Assembly: GCF_000472525.1 (NCBI RefSeq)
Contig: NZ_AWZT01000016.1
Coordinates: 103,407-139,065, forward strand
Direction: 5' to 3'
Origin: Paraburkholderia dilworthii
Lineage (GTDB): Bacteria; Pseudomonadota; Gammaproteobacteria; Burkholderiales; Burkholderiaceae
Length of the DNA: 35,659 bases
Part shown: positions 7,630 to 16,049 of the stretch, piece by piece
Numbering within the stretch: position 1 is the first letter of the stretch
Layout of the letters: the number at the start of each line of letters is the position of its first letter
The notes under the pieces: model-generated
Seen by the model: the letters and a program-made list of their open reading frames with translations, nothing else
Told to the model about the DNA's origin: nothing
Database searches by the model: none
Program-made: the position numbers and the translations under genes

Positions 7630-8628
7630 TTAATCGTCGATTGCCACGCAGCGTTCCGCGACTTCCAGGCGCTGCTGCGCGCGAAATTGCGTGGGTGACA
7701 TGCCATAGCGTTCCTTGAACAGGCGGCCGAGGCGATTGCCGTCACCCATTCCACACCGCCGCGCAATCTTGTCGACGGGCAGATCGGTGTTGCGCAGCAT
7801 GGCGCGAACAACTTCGAAGCGCGTGCGCAGCAGGTATTCGAGCGGTGTCATGCCGAACTCGAACTTGAACCGGCGTTGATAGTTTCGCTTGCTCATCGCC
7901 GCACACTCCGCGGCCTTCGCGACGGAAATGGGATTGCTGTAGTTCTCCTTGATCCAGCGCGCAGACTCGCGAATCTTTTCAGTCGTCGTGGTGATGCTCG
8001 CGTCGTCCAGCTCGAATTTGTCGGATTCCACGTAAGTCGTTTGCAACATGTCCGCAATCTTTCGGGCAACTTCGGTGCTGAGATCGCGTTCAATTTGCGC
8101 CAAGGCGAGATCCGTGGGCGTAGCGCTGCTGGTCCGTGTCGTGGTCGGCGCATCGTCGAACAGGAAGATCGGCACCGTCGAATGCAGCGGATCCTTGCAA
8201 ATGACTACCAGGTTCGCGCCTTGTTGAATATCGAATGATGCAATAGAGCCTTGACGTGCTATCCAGGAGAGCAGGCGGTCGTTGGACTCCAACGCCCTGG
8301 CAGCGTCGCGGCAGGCGACAAACAACGCGTGGAATTCGCCCAGCCGATGGCGCTCGATACTTTGGGTCCAGATCGATATGCCCGACGAACTGGTCACGAG
8401 CCCACCGCTTTCAGAAAGCACTGAAAGAGAATAGGGAGAGTCGGCTGCTGTGTCCTCTGACAATTCGTTCGCTAGGCGGAATGCGTCGCCGATCGATCCG
8501 GCAGTCGCCATCGAGCATTCTTGCGACACTAGAAGCCCAATGTGCTTTGCCGGTTTCCGTGTCGCCACTTTTGGACCGGTCCGGTGCGCATCAATGCACG
8601 ACCTGAGAAAATCGGTGGAAGTCGTCAC
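7630..8628 (-). CDS. GlxA-like AraC-family transcription regulator
   Basis: The protein has 332 residues. A GTG start at 8628 is supported by GGAGAA eight bases upstream. Residues about 28-200 resemble the DJ-1/PfpI-like sensor domain of GlxA-type regulators (D-A-F-R-L-A-N, later D-L-A-L-A-Q-I-E-R-D). The usual nucleophile-elbow segment with G-A-F-x-L-A is not recognisable, so that domain looks degenerate. The C-terminal 100 residues are a standard AraC double helix-turn-helix (A-x-x-A-A-M-S-K-R-N-Y-Q-R-R-F, P-L-E-Y-L, then G-x-G-D-x-N-x-x-x-R-L-F-K and M-S-P-T-Q-F-R). Divergence from the Wzc-type kinase across about 1 kb suggests it controls the EPS genes; that is inference. Confidence 0.88.
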   Translation of the reverse strand: MTTSTDFLRSCIDAHRTGPKVATRKPAKHIGLLVSQECSMATAGSIGDAFRLANELSEDTAADSPYSLSVLSESGGLVTSSSGISIWTQSIERHRLGEFHALFVACRDAARALESNDRLLSWIARQGSIASFDIQQGANLVVICKDPLHSTVPIFLFDDAPTTTRTSSATPTDLALAQIERDLSTEVARKIADMLQTTYVESDKFELDDASITTTTEKIRESARWIKENYSNPISVAKAAECAAMSKRNYQRRFKFEFGMTPLEYLLRTRFEVVRAMLRNTDLPVDKIARRCGMGDGNRLGRLFKERYGMSPTQFRAQQRLEVAERCVAIDD

Positions 8629-9628
8629 GCTTAGTTCTCCAAACAGGGTGAATCACTGCCTACGTGACGAGATTAGCGTAGTCAAATCGCCCTGGCGAAC
8701 GTGGCCGGTAATCGATGGTGTTTTGGCGCAATTGTGATGAACGGGGAAATTGTTACCTCGTCTGGCTAAATAAAGCCCTACAAAAAGGCGCACCAATCAG
8801 CAAGAATTGCCTCGCGCAATTAGCGAGTCGCTATTGGTTGCGAAACGAAGGTCGCCGTCAAAGTCCCGCTGCATAAGGCTCCCGGCTCGTGATCCGCAGT
8901 GACGCTCCGGTCCGTCCCATTTATTCGCAGGTAGTGGCGCATAACGGCGAGCCGTCTGCGTTGTATCACTCTGTTACATCGATTGCAGATAGCTACAACA
9001 CTTTTCGGTTTATATGTTGCGCGGTAATCGCTTCCACGGAATCGGCCAATAGCACCCGAATTTATGCCGCTCCCCATACGCTCATTCACCCGAGCGCTAT
9101 GCTTCACTGCAACATCTGTAGCAATAGCGGTTGCCCCGGTAGGCGCTATTCGAATGCCAGCAATGCGCAATTTCTTCATCTTGTCGCGTAGCCTTGTCGA
9201 TTGAGGTGTAGCAATTGCCGTGTCTTTAAGTGCTTTGCACCGACGACGTACGAGGAGGCAACGCTCACGTGAGTCCAGAGCCGGGACCGCGTTTTGCGAA
9301 GTCGGCACCTGGTCTGTTTCCAGTGCATTAAACGCCAACGATTTGTAGTACGGGACAAACGCGAAGTGCAGCGTAGAGCTTGTCGTTTCGCGATCTGGGG
9401 GATTCGACATTGTGAAACGGGGCGAGCCGAGTTGCTTGCGGCGCAGCCTTTGATCGTTCAGGCAGGTGGACAGACACTTGGCTTGGCAAAACCATGACGT
9501 AGCTCCGACCCCGCGTCGGGCTACGCCATACGCGTTCCTGCCGGCAACGGCTTTGGATTGCGGACCGTTGGTCAGCCAGGCGGTGTCGACTCATTACTGT
9601 GCCCATCAAACATGGAAGGATCAAACCG
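8629..9628. promoter_or_regulatory. Long regulatory region upstream of the EPS operon
   Basis: No credible gene was seen in this 1-kb stretch between the divergent regulator and the kinase gene. A 196-codon minus-strand frame (8820-9410) has no recognisable domain. There are perfect inverted repeats: AATTGC-CTCGC-GCAATT at 8805-8821 and TAGCGA-G-TCGCTA at 8821-8833, sharing base 8821. The near-identical 15-mers TGTAGCAATAGCGGT (9117-9131) and TGTAGCAATTGCCGT (9207-9221) form a direct repeat, and TGTAGCTAT occurs inverted at 8989-8997. CGCAATT occurs three times (8727, 8815, 9166). These are candidate operators, but no promoter could be assigned with confidence. Confidence 0.5.
9498..9525 (+). 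promoter_or_regulatory. Hairpin in the putative leader of the kinase gene
   Basis: CGTAGC (9498-9503) and CCGAC (9505-9509) pair with GTCGG (9515-9519) and GCTACG (9520-9525), leaving one bulged T and a five-base loop. It lies about 100 bases before the chosen start of the Wzc-type gene and is not followed by T residues, so a leader structure or operator is more likely than a terminator. Confidence 0.5.
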
Positions 9629-11947
9629 GTGGACTACTACCCTCTGAATTCGCTCCCTGCCACTGCCAGCACAGAGCGTGGCCAGCTTAGTGCGAGTGCG
9701 ATGCTGCGTCTGATGCGCGACCACATCTGGGAGATCGTACTTACCACGGTCGTCGTTTTTAGTCTGGCCGCCGCTTATCTGCTCGTTGCGTCACCGATCT
9801 ATTCCGCGGACGTGCTCATTCGCGTCGATCCGCCAGAACCGAACGCGCTGGGCCTCGCGCTTCAAAATCAGGAGAACATGCCTCCGCCTGCGCCGTCTAC
9901 CGTCACGGAAATGGGGGTCATGCGCAGCCGTTCGGTGCTCGAGCCGGTGGTTCAACGCTTCCGCTTCGATGTCTCGGTGACGCCGCGCAAGCTGCCGCTA
10001 CTCGGCAATATTGCGGAGAAGTTCGCGACGCCCGGCGAGCCGTCGCGTCCGTGGCTGGGGCTAAAGTCATACGCGTGGGGCGGTGAGCAGGTAAAGGTCG
10101 GCGCGCTCGAGGTGCCGAAAGACCTGGAAGAAGAAAAAATGACGCTGGTTGCGGGCGAGGACAACACATACGAATTACGCGGCCCGCAAGATCAGGTCTT
10201 CCTCCACGGCACCGTCGGCAAGGAGATATCGGGCAATGGCATTTCCATGCGCGTCGACGAACTTGTCGCGCGGCCCGGCACCGAGTTCACGGTGGTACGG
10301 TGGAACGCGGTGGACGCGATCAAACGTTTCGACGGCGTCATCAAGGTTAGCGACAAAGTAAAAGACTCCGGTCTTCTTCAGATCGAGTACACGGATACGA
10401 GCGCGGAGAAGGCCGCGGAAGTAGCGAATGCGTTGGCTCAGCAGTACCTCACAACGGCGATCGCCAGCCGGCAACTCAACGACACGACGACCCTCGCGTT
10501 TATTAACGGAGAACTACCCCGTCTGCTAGCGGACTTGAGAAAAGCAGAGGAAGCGCTGAAGGCATTCCGGGCCAATTCGCAATCGATGCAACCGACCGCC
10601 GAGGCTCAAGCTTACCTGCAAGGCGGACTCGATCTCGACCGACAGATCGCGACGTTGCAACTGCAGCGCACGCAGCTTCTGGAGCGCTACACGCCGCAAA
10701 GCCGTTGGGTTCAGAGCGTCGATACTCAACTTGCGCAATTGAAGAGCGCGAAGGCGAGTTTCGATGGCCATTTCAACGGCATGCCGGCATCCGAACGCTC
10801 CAGCGTCGATCTCATTCGCGCGCAGAAGGTGGCGGAGACGATCTATCTCGGCATGGTGCAGAAGGCCGAACAATTGCAGGTGCGGCGTGCAAGCACTACC
10901 GGCGGCGCGCATATCGTCGACCAGGCAATTACGCCGCATCGCCCTGTTAAACCAAAGCCGATACTGGTGCTTCCTGGCGGGTTGATGCTGGGCATCGTAT
11001 CGGGCGTCGTCCTTGTTTTCATGCGTCGCCATGTGCTGACAGGTGTGACGGATCCGCGTTACGTTGAACGCAGAATGAGCGTGCCGGTGTTCGGCGAGAT
11101 ACTGTTTAGCCAGCAGCAGTCGTTGCTCGACAGGACCAATGCAGGCGCGAAATCGCTGCCGGGTGCAGCCACGCGCGCCGGATTACCGCAACCGGCTTCG
11201 GGCGGCGTGCCCGAAATACAGGTGGCGGGCGGTGGCAGCAAGGTGCTTGCAGAGCGCTTTCCTCACGATACGTCGGTTGAGGCGCTGCGGGCCGTGCGCA
11301 CTTCGCTGGCACGGGATCTCGCACATTCGCGCAACAACATTCTCATGGTTATCGGGCCGACTCCGTCGGCGGGGAAGAGCTTTGTCGCGGCCAATATTGC
11401 GACGTTGCAGGCCGAGATCGGCGCGCGGGTTCTTCTGATCGATGCCGATATGCGTCGCGGCCATCTCGCATCGCTCTTTAATCAGAACAACCGTGGTGGG
11501 CTTTCGGAAGTTCTCTCGGACAGGATGCCGCTGCGCAATGCACTGCGCCATACGGGTATCGAGGGCTTGTCTTTCCTGTCCTGCGGATCGCGCCCGGACA
11601 ATCCGGCCGCCTTGCTTGCGAGACCGCGCTTCAAGGAAGTACTGGAACGCCTCAGCGCGCAGTTCGATCTGGTGATCTTCGATACGCCGCCGTTCCTCGC
11701 GGTCACCGACGCCTCGATCATCGCGAGCGAAGCCGGCGCATCGCTACTCGTTTTGCGCTCGGGCATGCAATCCGAGGAGGAAATCGAGGACACGGTCAAG
11801 AAGATGGAGCGCGCAGAAGGCCGTATTGCCGGCGCCGTATTCAATGGTATTCCGCTTCGGCGTAGTACTCGCAACTACGGCTATGCGACGAACTACGCCA
11901 GCGACTATGGCGACGCCGACGCGGCCAGCGGATCTCTCCGAACGTAA
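9629..11947 (+). CDS. Wzc-type polysaccharide co-polymerase and tyrosine autokinase
   Basis: The GTG start at 9629 follows GGAAGGA by eight bases and gives 772 residues; an earlier GTG at 9599 lacks this site. A Wzz-type N-terminal part has one membrane helix near residue 35 and a second near 445-467, with a large periplasmic region between them holding Q-rich coiled-coil sequence. The cytoplasmic kinase shows Walker A (G-P-T-P-S-A-G-K-S, about 575), Walker A' (L-L-I-D-A-D-M-R-R-G, about 602) and Walker B (L-V-I-F-D-T-P-P, about 680). The C-terminal 25 residues carry a cluster of four tyrosines, the usual autophosphorylation site. Such proteins control chain length and export with an outer-membrane channel and a partner phosphatase. 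It heads a plus-strand EPS operon. Confidence 0.95.
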   Translation: MDYYPLNSLPATASTERGQLSASAMLRLMRDHIWEIVLTTVVVFSLAAAYLLVASPIYSADVLIRVDPPEPNALGLALQNQENMPPPAPSTVTEMGVMRSRSVLEPVVQRFRFDVSVTPRKLPLLGNIAEKFATPGEPSRPWLGLKSYAWGGEQVKVGALEVPKDLEEEKMTLVAGEDNTYELRGPQDQVFLHGTVGKEISGNGISMRVDELVARPGTEFTVVRWNAVDAIKRFDGVIKVSDKVKDSGLLQIEYTDTSAEKAAEVANALAQQYLTTAIASRQLNDTTTLAFINGELPRLLADLRKAEEALKAFRANSQSMQPTAEAQAYLQGGLDLDRQIATLQLQRTQLLERYTPQSRWVQSVDTQLAQLKSAKASFDGHFNGMPASERSSVDLIRAQKVAETIYLGMVQKAEQLQVRRASTTGGAHIVDQAITPHRPVKPKPILVLPGGLMLGIVSGVVLVFMRRHVLTGVTDPRYVERRMSVPVFGEILFSQQQSLLDRTNAGAKSLPGAATRAGLPQPASGGVPEIQVAGGGSKVLAERFPHDTSVEALRAVRTSLARDLAHSRNNILMVIGPTPSAGKSFVAANIATLQAEIGARVLLIDADMRRGHLASLFNQNNRGGLSEVLSDRMPLRNALRHTGIEGLSFLSCGSRPDNPAALLARPRFKEVLERLSAQFDLVIFDTPPFLAVTDASIIASEAGASLLVLRSGMQSEEEIEDTVKKMERAEGRIAGAVFNGIPLRRSTRNYGYATNYASDYGDADAASGSLRT

Positions 11948-11993
11948 GCGAGTTACCACCGCTGTTCGATGAATTCGCAAAACGGAGAAGCAG

Positions 11994-13109
11994 ATGGCGT
12001 TTGCAATTAACGGGAAGTTTACTTCGCAGCCGGTGACGGGTGTTCAGAGAGTCGCGTATGAATTGACGAGAGCTATGCAAATGCGGGTTCCGCCAGGCGA
12101 ACGGCTCGAAATTTTTGTCCCCCGCAATGCAAGGGAGCCGGGTGCGCTGTTGAAATGGCAACGGCGTTTTCCGTGGTTGCGCGGCACGCTGTGGGAACAG
12201 ATCACGCTGCCCATTGCCGCCAGAGGTGTGAGGCTTCTCAACCTGTGCAACACGAACCCGGTGTTCAAACGCAGGCAGGTCGTAATGGTTCACGACATGG
12301 CGGTGTACGACGTACCGGGCGGTTTCTCGAAGAAATTCGTGCTCTGGTACCGGCTCTGTTTCTTCATGCTGCCACGAATGCAGCCGATGATCATTACGGT
12401 GTCGGAGTTCTCGAAATCGCGCATCTGCCACCACCTGAAAATAGACGAGTCGCGAGTCGCAGTAGTGAGCCCGGCTGCGGATCATCTGGACCGGGTTGTT
12501 TCGGAGCCCGCGGTGATCGAGCGCCTGAACCTCGTCAAGGACGCCTATTGCGTCGTGGTCGGCAGCCTCGATCCACGCAAGAACCTGCAACGCGTGCTGG
12601 AAGCGATAGAGAAGCTCGGGCACCTCGACCACGTCAAGTTCGTGGTAGTCGGCGGGAAGAACGCGCGCATCTTCAATAGCGAACTCGCTGACGAGAAACC
12701 GCAATCGGAGAGAGTGGTGTGGGCCGGGTTCGTCACTGACGGCGAACTGAAGGCGCTCTACGAAAACGCCGGCTGTCTTGTGTTCCCGTCCCTTTACGAA
12801 GGGTTCGGCCTGCCGCCGCTCGAGGCGATGTACTGCGGCTGTCCGGTCGTCGCTTCGTCGCGGACCGCGATACCGGAGGTTTGCGCAGAAGCGGCGATAT
12901 ATTGCGACGCCACATCGGCGGACGACATCGCCGCGAAGATCGCGCTAATGATGATGGACGACGCATTGCGGCAGCGTTATAGGGCAATGGGACTCGCGCG
13001 TGCACGCGAATTTCGCTGGGACATGAGCGCGCAATCCGTGCTGGAGATTCTCGAGGGGCAGGCGGGCGTTCGGTTGTCTGGCGTGCCGGCCAGCGCGTCG
13101 GCGGGCTAG
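11994..13109 (+). CDS. GT4-family glycosyltransferase (MtfB-like)
   Basis: This GT-B enzyme has 371 residues. The N-terminal part has the T-G-V-Q-R-V-A-Y-E-L segment of the MtfB-like subgroup. The nucleotide-sugar half has G-S-L-D-P-R-K-N-L near residue 187 and E-G-F-G-L-P-P-L-E (Glu269 and Glu277), the E-x7-E motif of retaining GT4 enzymes. MtfB-like enzymes are often mannosyltransferases, which suits the ManC gene downstream, but the donor is not proven. A GGAGAA site precedes the ATG. It follows the kinase gene by 46 bases, so the two are probably co-transcribed. It likely acts on the inner membrane face, extending the lipid-linked unit. Confidence 0.92.
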   Translation: MAFAINGKFTSQPVTGVQRVAYELTRAMQMRVPPGERLEIFVPRNAREPGALLKWQRRFPWLRGTLWEQITLPIAARGVRLLNLCNTNPVFKRRQVVMVHDMAVYDVPGGFSKKFVLWYRLCFFMLPRMQPMIITVSEFSKSRICHHLKIDESRVAVVSPAADHLDRVVSEPAVIERLNLVKDAYCVVVGSLDPRKNLQRVLEAIEKLGHLDHVKFVVVGGKNARIFNSELADEKPQSERVVWAGFVTDGELKALYENAGCLVFPSLYEGFGLPPLEAMYCGCPVVASSRTAIPEVCAEAAIYCDATSADDIAAKIALMMMDDALRQRYRAMGLARAREFRWDMSAQSVLEILEGQAGVRLSGVPASASAG

Positions 13110-13112
13110 CGC

Positions 13113-13601
13113 ATGTCGGTGGGCAGGCCAATGTATCGCATTCGAAAGAGTGCCGGCAGACGTTGGGCGTTGGGAAACATCGGCCAGCGCGACTCAGCCA
13201 CTGAATTCATGCATATCGCCAAGACCGGATCTCAGTTCGGCAACGATCTTCCTTCAGCGCTGACTCTGAACAATCGCAATGGCATCAAGTCGCTGTTGCA
13301 GCCATACATGAATGATGTGTCGGCGAGAAGCCCGGTCGTGCTTCATCAGACTGTTTCGGGATCGCCGGAAAGTTTGACGAGTCCGTTGCAATTTAGTCCA
13401 AACACTTCCGGCATTTCGCTGTGCTCCGGCAATAAAATCGTGTTGCGGGCGACGGGCACAGTAAGTGCACCAGACGCCGTTACGACCACTTGGAGTAACG
13501 ACGGTTTGCAATTGGGAGTCACGGTGCCCGAGCGGATCAATGGCGCCGGAAGCTACCCGCCGGCTCACCTTGCGCATATCGCTGTCCGTCCGCTTGCATA
13601 G
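13113..13601 (+). CDS. Hypothetical protein between glycosyltransferase genes
   Basis: No family was recognised. A 162-codon frame begins three bases after the preceding glycosyltransferase stop and ends 40 bases before the next one, so it fills the gap in a tightly packed operon. Ribosome sites are weak; ATGs at 13113, 13131 and 13209 are all possible. The first 30 residues are basic and the rest is Ser/Thr- and Val-rich with short strand-like segments, without a signal peptide or membrane helix. Third-position GC is lower than in the neighbours. It may be a real small protein, a decayed gene or spurious. Confidence 0.35.
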   Translation: MSVGRPMYRIRKSAGRRWALGNIGQRDSATEFMHIAKTGSQFGNDLPSALTLNNRNGIKSLLQPYMNDVSARSPVVLHQTVSGSPESLTSPLQFSPNTSGISLCSGNKIVLRATGTVSAPDAVTTTWSNDGLQLGVTVPERINGAGSYPPAHLAHIAVRPLA

Positions 13602-13641
13602 CGATTCCGACTCCCCGAAACTTCAGATAGCGTCGACTGCC

Positions 13642-14652
13642 ATGAACCAGGTCACAGTTGTCATATGCAACTACAACTACGAACGCTATCTAGCGGCCGC
13701 GATCGATTCTGCGCTGAATCAGGACTATCCGGGCACGCAGGTAGTGGTGCTCGACGACGGTTCGACAGATGGATCGCGGGCAATCATTGAAGAGTACGGC
13801 AGCCGCATCACGGCGATCTTCCAGGAAAACGGCGGGCAGGTGTCCGCATACAACCATGCGATCGCCGCGCTCGAAACGGAATACGCAATCCTGCTCGATT
13901 CGGACGACATCCTGTATCCGAGCGCCGTATCGGAGGTGATGCGGATTTTTGCCAGCGGCGCATGGGCCAAAGTGCAGTTCCGGCTCGACGTGATGGATGC
14001 AAATGGAGCACCGACAGGCGCCTACGTGCCGAACAGCGAACCGCCCGCCAACTGCGGAGAACTCTTGCAGGCGGGCTGGCTGTATCCGTCGCCGCCGGCG
14101 TCGGGCAATGCATACCGGGTGAGCGCGCTCAAGCAGGTCTTTCCTGTCCCCGCTCCGGGGATCAATCGCTACGGCGCAGACTTCTTCGCGATCTATGGCG
14201 CGGCGCTAGTAGGCCCGGTCGCCACGGTGCGAAAGTCGCTCGGTGGCTATCGTGTGCATAACGCGGATGGCGGTACGGTGTCCTTCGCCAATTCGGAGCA
14301 GATTTCGAAAGCACCGAAGGCGCTCGGTATGCGCTGGGCAATCCTGAGAAATATTGCGAGGTCGCGTCTGGAAATCGAGCTTCCACCAACATTTCATGAT
14401 TTCGGGCACGAGAAGGCGATCTTCTGCTCGAGCGTCTATCGGGCAACGCTCGCTCATCGCTGGCGATGGATGATGCGTGATTCGCGCGGCTACCTGCATG
14501 CGATCGTCGCGAACCCATTCTGGAGCGTGAAGAAGAAATTCGGCACGCTATTTCTTTCGGGCTTGTGCCTCGTGCCGTACTCGCCACTTTCCGACTTTGT
14601 CGTTCGTTACATATCGAATCCGCTCGCACGCCGACGAGTGCCGCAGCGATAG
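13642..14652 (+). CDS. GT2-family glycosyltransferase
   Basis: The start at 13642 gives 336 residues beginning M-N-Q-V-T-V-V-I-C-N-Y-N-Y, the first strand of GT-A family 2 enzymes; the upstream in-frame extension to 13465 lacks family features. V-V-V-L-D-D-G-S-T-D-G-S binds the nucleotide near residue 33 and L-L-D-S-D-D near residue 83 is the metal-binding DxD. The C-terminal half is longer than the core domain and basic, with a hydrophobic stretch near the end. It should add a sugar to the growing lipid-linked repeat unit in the cytoplasm; donor and acceptor are unknown. No strong ribosome site precedes the ATG, so it may depend on translation from upstream. Confidence 0.9.
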   Translation: MNQVTVVICNYNYERYLAAAIDSALNQDYPGTQVVVLDDGSTDGSRAIIEEYGSRITAIFQENGGQVSAYNHAIAALETEYAILLDSDDILYPSAVSEVMRIFASGAWAKVQFRLDVMDANGAPTGAYVPNSEPPANCGELLQAGWLYPSPPASGNAYRVSALKQVFPVPAPGINRYGADFFAIYGAALVGPVATVRKSLGGYRVHNADGGTVSFANSEQISKAPKALGMRWAILRNIARSRLEIELPPTFHDFGHEKAIFCSSVYRATLAHRWRWMMRDSRGYLHAIVANPFWSVKKKFGTLFLSGLCLVPYSPLSDFVVRYISNPLARRRVPQR

Positions 14653-14680
14653 AGTCAGGAAGACGCATTTGGAGAACGGA

Positions 14681-15997
14681 ATGGAAAGACGAGACAACGC
14701 AAGCGTCATTGCGTTTGTTTACGGCGGATATTTGATGAGGTACGTGTACCTCATCATCGTGGTGCCGTTTTACGGAAGAATTCTCGGCGTGTCCGAATAC
14801 GGTCGGGTGCTGGCGTCGATGTCGCTCATGAACGTGATATGGATGCTCGTGAGCTATGGATTTACGTTTGTCGGAATGCGCGAAGTCTCGAAGGCGCACT
14901 CGGTAAAGGAATGCAATTCGATCTACTCGTTGCATGTCAGCGCGCGGCTCATGCTGGCTGCGTTGGGCGGATGTATCGGTCTCGTTGCCACCATGTGCTC
15001 GCCGACGTTGTCGCAGCGGCCTCTTATCGGCGTGCTGGCGACATTGCTGGGTATTGTCTCCGCACTGAATCTGGGCTGGCTATTTCAGGGGCGTCAGCAC
15101 TTTCGCACGCCGATCATGATCGAGGTGTTCGGTTTTGCCGTAAGCCTCGTTTTGGTGCTGAGCCTCGTCAAAGAACCCGCCGATTCGGTCTGGGTTCTGG
15201 CGAGCCTGCTAATCGCGGGTGTGGCGTCGTCGATCATTTCGTATGGCATCACCACATCGCAATTGGGATTGCCGCATCTGAAAATTGGCGGTGTAATGCC
15301 GCTCATTCGCAGTTCGACGATGCTTTTCTGCTACTCGTCTGGCTCTGTCGTACTCACGGCGTCTTCGACTTATTTGCTGACGCTGTTGTCGACGCCTGCA
15401 CAGGTCGGCTATTTCGGCGCGGCGGAGCGTTTCGCGACTATTGCGCTTAGCCTGATGGGACCGGCATCGCAGGTATTCATTCCAACGATCTCGCGCCAGC
15501 TTGCCCACGGCGACAAGGATGGCGCACATGCCACCACGCGTCGGGGCGCGACGCTTCTGCTCGGCTACGGGTTACTCGTATTTTGCGGCGCGATGACGCT
15601 GTCGCCCTTTGTTTTGCCGCTGATTCTCGGGCCCGCGTTCGAGCCTGCCGCTCGCGTTCTTCAATGTTTCGCATGGATGTTTCCGTTCGTGGCGTTCAAC
15701 GAGTTCGTGGCTTTCTATGTATTCGTTCCACGCAAAAAAGACCGGCTGCTTGCCTTTGCGGGCGTCGCCTCGGGCCTCGTTAACCTGGCCGCGGCGCTGT
15801 TCCTCGCACCGCGCTTCGGAGCAATCGGCATGGCGATGGCTCGCGTGATCGGCGAGACCACGCTCGCCGTGATCCTGATGATCATCATGGTCCGGCTCGA
15901 ACTGGTGGGGCTCGTGCCGGGCGCGCGGCGCGCTGCCGGAATGCTCGGGCTTGCGTGGGGCGCAAGACCTCGGGCTAGTGCGACCAAGGACGAGTGA
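14681..15997 (+). CDS. wzx: Wzx-type oligosaccharide flippase
   Basis: This 438-residue membrane protein has about a dozen hydrophobic segments, the size and profile of Wzx flippases of the polysaccharide transporter family. It begins near A-F-V-Y-G-G-Y-L-M-R-Y and has the Y-G-R-I-L-G-V-S-E-Y-G segment of the first loop, where the family usually has G-x-x-x-Y-G. The start at 14681 follows GGAG by six bases; an in-frame start at 14597 would overlap the upstream glycosyltransferase by 56 bases. It should move undecaprenyl-linked repeat units across the inner membrane for Wzy. It sits 28 bases after the GT2 gene in the same operon. Confidence 0.9.
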   Translation: MERRDNASVIAFVYGGYLMRYVYLIIVVPFYGRILGVSEYGRVLASMSLMNVIWMLVSYGFTFVGMREVSKAHSVKECNSIYSLHVSARLMLAALGGCIGLVATMCSPTLSQRPLIGVLATLLGIVSALNLGWLFQGRQHFRTPIMIEVFGFAVSLVLVLSLVKEPADSVWVLASLLIAGVASSIISYGITTSQLGLPHLKIGGVMPLIRSSTMLFCYSSGSVVLTASSTYLLTLLSTPAQVGYFGAAERFATIALSLMGPASQVFIPTISRQLAHGDKDGAHATTRRGATLLLGYGLLVFCGAMTLSPFVLPLILGPAFEPAARVLQCFAWMFPFVAFNEFVAFYVFVPRKKDRLLAFAGVASGLVNLAAALFLAPRFGAIGMAMARVIGETTLAVILMIIMVRLELVGLVPGARRAAGMLGLAWGARPRASATKDE

Positions 15998-16049
15998 ACC
16001 GGATTGCCGGAGGGGAAGCCCCCGGCGCGTAATCTCACAGGAGGTTGAA

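Noticed and set aside
8820..9410. Minus-strand 196-codon frame in the EPS promoter region
   Set aside because: There is no domain, no good ribosome site and a composition unlike the neighbouring genes; the region fits regulatory DNA better.
9290..9628. Sigma-54 type promoter upstream of the kinase gene
   Set aside because: GG/GC elements with correct 10-base spacing could not be found; the nearest match near 9313 lacks the -12 GC.
11841..12704. Minus-strand reading frame of about 287 codons
   Set aside because: It is antisense to the kinase and GT4 genes, with His/Arg-rich shadow composition.
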